This document shows positions 55,690-64,000 of a DNA stretch of 64,000 nt, piece by piece. This stretch comes from Symsagittifera roscoffensis. Its lineage: Eukaryota; Xenacoelomorpha; Acoela; Convolutidae. Made by a program: the position numbers and the translations under genes. The notes beneath the pieces are model-generated. The model did no database searches. It saw only the letters and a list, made by a program, of their open reading frames with translations, and was not told the origin of the DNA. The stretch spans positions 27,092,057-27,156,056 of the forward strand of contig NC_087070.1 of NCBI RefSeq assembly GCF_963678635.1, read 5' to 3'. Within the stretch, counting starts at the first letter, position 1, and every line of letters starts with the position of its first letter.

Positions 55690-57311
55690 CAGTTTTGACA
55701 TCTTTGAAATACGCAGCGCTGCTTTTTTTGTTTGTTAATGCATTGTGGATATGCTGACTGTTCATGGGACTTCTGGATTTTGGATTTTGGTATTTATGTT
55801 TCTGAAATATCGCAGAATCGGATTTGCGCTGTGGTGATTTTTTGTCCGAAAAAAGTTGTCGTCACAAATTGGTAGTTTCCACTAGCTTCTGGTCTCGGCT
55901 TCTGAATGTTTCTTCAGTTTTGACAACCAAAAAATACAGCGACAGTTTTTTTGGGTTGTTAAAGTGTTAAATCGTTGTGGGTATGCTGACGGTTCATGAG
56001 AGTACTAAGTTTTTGATTTTGGTCTTTACGTTTATGAAAGATGTCTTTTTTTGTGTTCATCCTTGATGCGATTTTTGTGGTACAATTTTTTTCATTTTCC
56101 AGGACAGTGTGTGGCTAGTTAAGAAGTGTTGATGAGTTCTTTGTTGTTCCAATCTTTAATTCTACTGGGTTAGCGATCTTTGCAGAATCGGATTTGCGCT
56201 GTGCTGATTTTTTGTCCGAAAAAAGTTTTCGTCACAAATTGGTAGTTTCCACTAGCTTCTGGTCTCGGCTACTGAATGTTTCTTCAGTTTTGACATCTTT
56301 GAAATACACAGCGACATTTATTTGGGTTATTAATGCATTGTGGGTTTGCTGAAAGTTCATGGGAGCACTAAGTTTTTGATTTTGGTCTTGATGTTTCTGA
56401 AATATGTCTTTTTTTGTGTTCAGCCTTGATGTGATTTTTTGTGGTGCAAATTTTTTCGTTTTCCAGGACAGTGCGTGGCTAGTTAAGAAGTTTTGATGAG
56501 TTCATTGTTGTTCCAATCATCAATTCTATTTGATTAGCGATCGTTGCAGAAGCAGATTTGCGCTGTGGTGATTTTTTGTCCAAAGAAAGTTGTCGTCACA
56601 AATTGGTAGTTTCCACTAGCTTCTGGTCTTGGCTACTGAACATTTCCTCAGTTTTGACATCTTTGAAATACACAGCGACATCTTTTTGGATTTTTAATGC
56701 GTTGTGGGTTTGCTGACGGTTCATGAGAGTACTAAGTTTTTGATTTTGGTCTTTACGTTTATGAAAGATGTCTTTTTTTGTGTTCATCCTTGATGCGATT
56801 TTTGTGGTACAATTTTTTTCATTTTCCAGGACAGTGTGTGGCTAGTTAAGAAGTGTTGATGAGTTCTTTGTTGTTCCAATCTTTAATTCTACTGGGTTAG
56901 CGATCTTTGCAGAATCGGATTTGCGCTGTGGTGATTTTTTGTCCGAAAAAAGTTTTCGTCACAAATTGGTAGTTTCCACTAGCTTCTGGTCTCGGCTACT
57001 GAATGTTTCTTCAGTTTTGACATCTTTGAAATACACAGCGACATTTATTTGGGTTATTAATGCATTGTGGGTTTGCTGACAGTTGATGGGAGTTTTAAGT
57101 TTTCGATTTTGGTCTTTATGTTTCTAAAATATGTCATTTTTTGTGTTCGTTCTTGATGCGATCTTTTGTGGTACAAATTTTTTCATTTTTCAGGACACTG
57201 TGTGGCTAGTTAAGTCATCTTGATATGTTCATTGTTGTTCCACTCATCAATTCTACTTAGTTATCGATCGTTGCAGAAGCAGATTTGTGCTGTGGTGATT
57301 TTTTGTCCGAA
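55690..57311. repeat. ~363-bp satellite array, first block
   Basis: GATTTTTTGTCCGAA followed by CGTCACAAATTGGTAGTTTC and CACTAGCTTCTGGTCT recurs with GTC at 56214, 56578, 56941 and 57305 (spacings 364, 363, 364). On the minus strand each unit reads MNTKKDIFQKHKDQNQKLST and on through KDVKTEETFSS to VETTNL then TGA. A second conserved stop (TAG) follows about 38 codons later, before the next unit. See findings. Confidence 0.9.
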
Positions 57312-57809
57312 GAAAAATTTATGCAAAGTAGCAAAATAACACATTGAATTTTGCAATTACATCTGTGACAAATTTTAAGTTTGAACAAATGAGGTAGCTA
57401 TCGGAGCGACTTCAGAAGCAGGTTTAGAATTAAAGCACATTAAATTGTGCTGTAAGCATTAAAAATTGAATTAGTTCTTTTCTTTATAAGATAAACCCAA
57501 AGCTTTAGTTTATGCTTAACTTGTTTATGATGTTCAGCGGAATATGATCTGAATTTTTGCATTCAAAGGCGTTTGTCACCTGTACACATTTATATATGAT
57601 CAAAATGAACCTTTGGATGATTAAAAACTGGAGTTACCCAGTTTTTTCTTTGTACATGTTTTTCAACTAAGCACTTAGGGTAGGCGCTTTTTGTGCTTAC
57701 TCGACTCAAAAGTGTTTTTTCATAAAAACAGAATAATAAGTAGTGTATATTATAAAAACCTTGCTATTTTGACATGTTTGATAATAAAAGCTATCAGTCA
57801 GTCAGTCGT

Positions 57810-59560
57810 GGGCTATACTGTCTTCCAGTACCCGTTTTTGCTTGTTTTGACCGGTCTTTGAATTTTTTTCGTGATGACCTCCATGCTAGTTGACTATCCT
57901 TATATGGGACCAAGCCTTGAAATCTCTGTATAATGCAGCTAGGATGATACAACTTCGAGCTTAAGCGTAGATTATACCAGTGTTCATGATGTTAGCATCA
58001 TGAGTACGGTTAAAATAGGTTTAATTAGGTTTTTCAGTCAATTTTTGTTGTTACAGGTCTTTTTTTAATGAGTTTACATCAGTTTTTTAGGAAAAATTTT
58101 CGTTGAGATGACAGATTTAAGTGGGAGTAGTATCATTAGTTCAGTCTTGAGCAGGGCTTTCTCCTAGTACCCGAGTTTGTTTGTTTTGTTAAGTGTTTAG
58201 AAAAAATATTTGCATATTTTTTAGAGAAACGTTAAAACCAGTTGAAGAACTAGATAAAAGATGTGATAACTCATTGTATATTGAAGCTAGGATGATTAGA
58301 CTTTGAGGTTAAGCGTAAAGTACAATAGTGTTGATGAGATGATGTTTTTGTCAGATTTACAGTTAAACGTTTTCAGTCATTTTTTTTGGTCATTTTTTGT
58401 TGTTACAGTACTTTTTTTTTATTAATGAGTATACATCAGTTTTTTAAGAAGAACTCGTCGTAGAGATGACGGATTTAAGTGGAAGGGGTATCAATAGTTT
58501 GGTCTTGAGCAGGGTTTTCTCCTAGTACCCTAGTTTGTTTGTTTTGTTTAGTATTTAGGAAAACTATATGGATATTTATTAGAGATACGTTAAAACCAGT
58601 TGAAGGGCTCGTTAAAAGATGTGATATCTCATTGTATATTGAAGCTAAGATGATGAAATTTTAAGGTTAAGCGTAAAATACAACCTTATTAATGATGTTT
58701 TTATCAGTTATACTTTTAAAGTGTTTTCAGTCACGTTTTTCGGTCATTTTTTGTTAAAGCCCTTTTTCTTGTTACAGGACTTTTTTTTAATGAGTACACA
58801 TTAGTTTTTTCAAAGAACTTTTCGTTGAGATGACGGATTTAAGTGGGAGGGGTATCATTTTTTTTGGTCTTGAACAGGGCTTTCTCCTAGTACACGAGTT
58901 TGTTTGTTTTGGTAGGTATTTAGGAAAAATATAAGCATATTTATTAGAGAAACGTTAAAACCAGTTGAAGGGCTCGATAAAAGATGTGATAAATCCTTGT
59001 ATTTTGAAGCTAGGATGGTAAAACTTTGGGCTTAAACGTAGAACACAACAGTATTTATGATGTTCTAATCAGGATTAGGGTTAAAGTAGGTTTAGACAGG
59101 TTTTTTAGTCAATTTTTGTTGTTACAGGTCTTTTTTTAATGGGGTACACATCAGTCTTTTAAGAACAACTCGTCGAAAAATTGATAGAACCAATTAGAAG
59201 TGGTACCATCCGTTTGTTCTTGAGAAGAGCTTTCTCGCAATACCCCATTTTGCTTGATTTGATGAGTATAGGGGAAAATTTATTACAGATTTGGTAGAGA
59301 AACTTTAATAATAGTTGAAGAGCTCGATAACAGATTTGATAACTCAATGTGCATTGGAGATATGATGATAAAACTTTGATATTAAGCGTAAACTATAACA
59401 GTATTGATGCTGTTGTTATCCGCTATGCTGTTAAATAGTTTTAGTCAGTTGTTCTGTTCAATTTTAGATGTTACGGGTCTGGTTTTTTTAATAACTCTAC
59501 ATATATTTTCATAAGTATCTCGTAGTACAATTGATGAATTCAAATGGGAGTATCACCATT
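57810..59560. repeat. ~355-bp satellite array, third block
   Basis: Same unit as at 47860, but with more substitutions and one unit deleted relative to the 53430 block (about 58740, where CACGTTTTTCGGTCATTTT joins). It ends with the two diverged units and the trinucleotide tract at 59578-59690, as in the second block. Confidence 0.85.
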
Positions 59561-59577
59561 CGGATGATCCTTGTTTT

Positions 59578-59690
59578 GAATGTTGTTGCTGCTGTTGTTG
59601 TCGTCCTTGCTGTAGTTGTTGTCGTTGGTGCTGTAGTTGATGTTGCTGTTGTTGTTTCATTGTTGCTTTTGTTGTTGTTCTGAAATGTGG
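59578..59690. repeat. Trinucleotide-rich tract, second copy
   Basis: Counterpart of 55555-55670 with small differences (TCGTCCTTGCTGTAG against TCGTCGTTGCTGTAG). Confidence 0.7.
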
Positions 59691-59699
59691 TTTTCAATT

Positions 59700-62600
59700 T
59701 TTCTTTCGCTTCTTCAGTTTTGACATCTTTGAAATACGCAGCGCTGCTTTTTTGGTTTGTTAGTGCGTTGTGGGTATGCTGACTGTTCGTGGGACTTCTG
59801 GATTTTGGATTTTGGTATTTATGTTTCTGAAATATCGCAGAATCGGATTTGCGCTGGGGTGATTTTTTTGTCCGAAAAAAGTTGTCGTCACAAATTGGTA
59901 GTTTCCACTAGCTTCTGGTCTCGGCTACTGAATGTTTCTTCAGTTTTGTCAACCAAAAAATACTGCGACAGTTTTTTTGGGTTGTTAATGTGTTAAATCG
60001 TTGTGGGTAAGCTGACGGTTCATGAAAGTACTAAGTTTTTGATTTTGGTCTTTATGTTTCTGAAAGATGTCTTTTTTTGTGTTCATCCTTGATGCGATTC
60101 TTGTGGTACAAATTTTTTAATTTTCCAGGACAGTGTTGCTAGTTAAGAAGTCTTGATGAGTTCATTGTTGTTCCAATCTTTAATTCTACTGGGTTAGCGA
60201 TCTTTGCAGAATCGGATTTGCGCTGTGGTGATTTTTTGTCCGAAAAAAGTTGTCGTCACAAATTGGTAGTTTCCACTAGCTTCTGGTCTCGGCTACTGAA
60301 TGTTTCTTCAGTTTTGACATCTTTGAAATACACAGCGACATTTTTTTGGGTTATTAATGCATTGTGGGTTTGCTGAAAGTTGATGGGAGTTTTAAGTTTT
60401 CGATTTTGGTCTTTATGTTTCTAAAATATGTCATTTTTTGTGTTCGTTCTTGATGCGATCTTTTGTGGTACAAATTTTTTCATTTTTCAGGACACTGTGT
60501 GGCTAGTTAAGTCATCTTGATATGTTCATTGTTGTTCCACTCATCAATTCTACTTAGTTAGCGATCGTTGCAGAAGCAGATTTGTGCTGTGGTGATTTTT
60601 TGTCCGAAGAAAAGTGTCGTCACAAATTGGTAGTTTCCACTAGCTTCTGGTCATGGCTACTGAATGTTTCTTCAGTTGTGACATCTTTGAAATATACAAC
60701 GACAGTTTTTTTTGGTTGTTAATACGTTGTGGGTTTGCTGAAAGTTGATGGGAGTTTTAAGTTTTCGATTTTGGTCTTTATGTTTCTAAAATATGTCATT
60801 TTTTGTGTTCGTTCTTGATGCGATCTTTTGTGGTACAAATTTTTTCATTTTTCAGGACGCTGTGTGGCTAGTTAAGTCATCTTGATATGTTCATTGTTGT
60901 TCCACTCATCAATTCTACTTAGTTAGCGATCGTTGCAGAAGCTGATTTGTGCTGTGGTGATTTTTTGTCCGAAGAAAAGTGTCGTCACAAATTGGTAGTT
61001 TCCACTAGCTTCTGGTCATGGCTACTGAATGTTTCTTCAGTTTTGACATCTTTGAAATATACAACGACAGTTTTTTTGGTTATTAATACGTTGTGGGTTT
61101 GCTGAAAATTCATGGGAGTACTAAGTTTTTGATTTTGGTCTTTATGTTTCTGAAGTATGTCTTTTTTTGTGTTCATGCTTGATGCGATCTTTTGTGGTAC
61201 AAATTTTTTCATTTTTCAGGATATTGTGTGGCTAGGTAAGTCATCTTGATGTGTTCATTGTTGTTCCATTCATCAGTTCTACTGGGTTATAGATCGTTGC
61301 AGAAACGAATTTGCGCTGTGGTGATTTTTTGTCTGAAAAAATTGTCGTCAAAGTACTGCCAGTTTTTCTTTCTTTAGGGTCTTGACTAACAGACATTTCT
61401 TGTTTTCATGAATTTGAAAGACAGAGCGGCCTTTTTGGGGTTGATAATGCTTTTTTCACTTGTTGTTGTTACCTGGGAGTGCTTAATAATTGTTTTCGTT
61501 TTTTTCTGTGGAATCATGTCTTTTTATGTGTCTATCAGTGATGCAGTTTTTCTCGTTGAAAGTTTTTCCAGTTTTGATCACAGCGTCTGGCTGATATTAT
61601 CATTTCGATGTGCTCATTTTTATTCATTTATTCAGTTCTACTGTGGTAGTGGTCATTGCACTAGCGAATTTGAGATGGAGTGTTTTTATCTCAATAAAGT
61701 TATAACAAATTAGTAGTTACCATTAGCTTTTGGTCTTGGCTACTGAATGTTTCTTCAGTTTTGACATCTTCAAAACACCCAGCGACGCTTTTTTGGGTTG
61801 TTATTGAGTTGAGGGTATGCTGACGATTCATGGGAGTACTAAGTTTTTGATTTTGTTTCTTTATGTTTCTGAAATATGTCATTTTTTGTGTTCATCCCTG
61901 ATGCGATTTTTTTGTGGTACAAGTTTTTTCATTTTCCAGGACAGTGTGTGGCTAGTTAAGAAATCTTGATGTGTTCAATGTTGTTCCGTTCATCAATTCC
62001 ACTGGGTTAGCGATCGTTGCAGAAGCAAATTTGCGCTGTGGTGATTTTTTGTGGTGAAAAAAGTTGTCTCAAATTGGTAGTTTCCACCAATGGTCTTGGC
62101 TACTGAATAGTTCTTCAGCTTTGACATCTTTGAAATACACAGCGACGATTTTTTTGGGTGGTTAATGCATTTTGGGTATGCTGAAGGTTCATGGGAGTAC
62201 AATTTTTTTTGATTTTGTTTTTTGTGTTTCTGAAATATGTCTTTTTTTTTGTGTTCAGCCTTGATGTGATTTTTTAAGGTACATTTTTTTTCGTTTTTGA
62301 GGACAGTGTTTGGCTAGTTAAGAAAACTTGATGTGTTCTATTTTGTTCCATTCCTCAATTTAAGTGGTTTAGCGATCGTTGCAGAAGTGGATTTGCGCAG
62401 TGGTGATTTTTTGTCCGAAGAAAGTTGTCGTCACAAATTGGTAGTTTCCACTAGCTTCTGGTCTTGGTTACTGAATGCTTCTTCAGTTTGGACATCTTTG
62501 AAATACGCAGCGCTGCTTTTTCGGTTTTTCAATGCGTTGTGGATATGCTGACTGTTCATGGGACTTCTGGGTTTTGGATTTTGGTATTTATGTTTCTGAA

Positions 62601-63870
62601 ATATATACTTTTTTGTGTTCATCCTTGATGCGATTTTTGTGGTACAAATTTTTTCTTTTTCCAGAACAGTGTGTGGCTAGTTAAGAATTCTTGATGAGTT
62701 CATTGTTGACCCAATCATTAATTCTACTGGGTTAGCGATCGTTGCAGAATTGGATTTGCGCTGTGGTGATTTTTTGTCCGAAGAAAGTTGTCGTCACAAA
62801 TTGGTAGTTTCCACTAGCTTCTGGTCTTTGTTACTGAATGCTTCTTCAGTTTTGACATCTTTGAAATACGCAGCGCTGCTTTTTTGGTTTTTAATGCGTT
62901 GTGGATATCCTGAGTGTTCATGGGACTTCTGGGTTTTGGATTTTGGTATTTATGTTTCTGAAATATGTCTTTTTTTGTGTTCGTTCTTGATGCGATCTTT
63001 TGTGGTACAAATTTTTTCATTTTTCAGGACATTGTGCGGCTAGTTAAGTCATCTTGATGAGTTCATTGTTGTTCCATTCATCAATTCTACTGTGTTAGCG
63101 ATCGTTGCAGAAGCGGATTTGCGCTGTGGTGATTTTTTGTCCGAAGATACTTGTCGTCACAAATTGGTAGTTTCCACTGGCTTCTGGTCTTGGCTAAATG
63201 TTTCCTCAGTTTTGACATCTTTAAAATACACAGCGTCATCTTTTTGGATTGTTAACGCGTTGTGAATTTGCTGACAGTTCATGGGAGTACAAAGTTTTTG
63301 ATTATGGTCTTGATGTTTCTGAAATATGTCTTTTTTTGTGTTTATCCTTGATGCGATCTTTTGTGGTACAATTTTTTTCATTTTTCAGGATATTGTGTGG
63401 CTAGTTAAGTCATCTTGGTGTGTTCATTGTTGTTCCATTCATCAGTTCTACTCGGTTAGAGATCTTTGCAGAATCGGATTTGCGCTGTGGTGATTTTTTG
63501 TCCGAAAAAAGTTTTCGTCACAAATTGGTAGTTTCCACTAGCTTCTGGTCTCGGCTACTGAATGTTTCTTCAGTTTTGACATCTTTGAAATACACAGCGA
63601 CATTTATTTGGGTTATTAATGCATTGTGGGTTTGCTGACAGTTGATGGGAGTTTTAAGTTTTCGATTTTGGTCTTTATGTTTCTAAAATATGTCATTTTT
63701 TGTGTTCGTTCTTGATGCGATCTTTTGTGGTACAAATTTTTTCATTTTTCAGGACACTGTGTGGCTAGTTAAGTCATCTTGATATGTTCATTGTTGTTCC
63801 ACTCATCAATTCTACTTAGTTATCGATCGTTGCAGAAGCAGATTTGTGCTGTGGTGATTTTTTGTCCGAA
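59700..63870. repeat. ~363-bp satellite array, second block
   Basis: About eleven units, by GTCCGAA landmarks near 59868, 60240, 60602, 60968, 61330 (GTCTGAA), 62050 (lost), 62415, 62776, 63138, 63500 and 63866. The unit at about 61365-61720 is strongly diverged and holds a 101-codon + strand frame that I do not regard as a gene. Minus-strand frames of 60-75 codons recur at 61212, 61882, 62622, 63020 and 63381. Confidence 0.9.
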
Positions 63871-64000
63871 GAAAAATTTATGCAAAGTAGCAAAATAACA
63901 CATTGAATTTTGCAATTACATCTGTGACAAATTTTAAGTTTGAACAAATGAGGTAGCTATCGGAGCGACTTCAGAAGCAGGTTTAGAATTAAAGCACATT
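63871..64000. repeat. Start of the next higher-order unit
   Basis: From 63871 the sequence repeats 57312 onward, including AAGTTTGAACAAATGAGG, and is cut by the window end. The array therefore continues to the right. Confidence 0.9.

Larger units (their letters stand above)
57312..63870. repeat. 6,559-bp higher-order repeat unit
   Basis: The joint GTCCGAAGAAAAATTTATGC occurs at about 57305 and again at about 63864, 6,559 bp apart. In the 5.57-kb units the same ATTTATGCAAAG sequence is preceded instead by CGTACCAAAAACAAAAAA. The joint was therefore made once and then duplicated. The unit holds ~450 bp of non-satellite sequence, a ~355-bp block and a long ~363-bp block. About 400 bp of satellite left of each joint (from 56902 and 63461) is also near-identical. 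Confidence 0.9.

Noticed and set aside
55529-55765. Gln-rich protein on the minus strand
   Set aside because: The Gln/Thr runs come from the irregular CAA/CAG-type tract, and the counterpart at 59509-59697 reads Thr in another register.

Overview
The window looks like AT-rich, gene-poor nuclear DNA of an invertebrate animal. It is dominated by decayed mobile elements and tandem repeats. The evidence is eukaryotic-type content only: a ubiquitin-specific peptidase (USP) with a possible 3' splice site, a decayed Ty3/gypsy-type gag-pol, jockey/CR1-like LINE tails, a protein-primed-type family-B DNA polymerase fragment, and two unusual reverse-transcriptase C-terminal regions. There are no bacterial operons, ribosome binding sites, rRNA or tRNA genes that I can see. 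The species cannot be named from the sequence alone.

Layout. 1-2277: non-coding flank with a 54-bp repeat. 2278-17.9 kb: a 4.77-kb block carrying the 5' part of a dead Ty3/gypsy element is tandemly duplicated. The second copy is split by a 4.14-kb insertion (7900-12043) that holds a 75-bp minisatellite, the USP gene and a (TAAA)n-derived array. The second copy then continues into protease, reverse transcriptase, RNase H and integrase remnants. 18.4-27.0 kb: six tandem units, each an integrase core plus C-terminal tail, all already dead. 27-31.2 kb: the same A-rich composition, ending in a roughly 500-codon decayed third gene with a membrane segment near its end (env-like by position). 32.3-33.3 kb: PolB fragment. 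33.5-34.2 kb: a ~105-bp minisatellite. 34.3-38.7 kb: a large inverted-repeat structure with related short ORFs in both arms and a perfect 41-bp hairpin at its right edge.

38.8-43.7 kb: LINE tail, two inverted copies of a ~225-bp element (one with a recognisable empty site), an RT/nuclease pseudogene, an unrecognised 90-aa ORF, a predicted two-exon 50-aa gene, and a second RT C-terminal pseudogene. 43.9-55.0 kb: a near-perfect 5.57-kb tandem duplication carrying a minus-strand LINE tail with an inserted 221-bp MITE (9-bp target duplication) and a ~355-bp satellite. 55.0-64.0 kb: ~355-bp and ~363-bp satellite arrays in a higher-order repeat of 6,559 bp that runs off the right end.

The only intact, recognisable protein gene is the USP. 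Almost everything else is pseudogene or repeat. The main biological signal is repeated DNA-level tandem amplification of dead elements, seen independently in at least four places. From 2.3 to 31 kb the + strand is strongly A-rich and G-poor. From about 44 kb onward it is T/G-rich, so the strand bias flips between the two halves.
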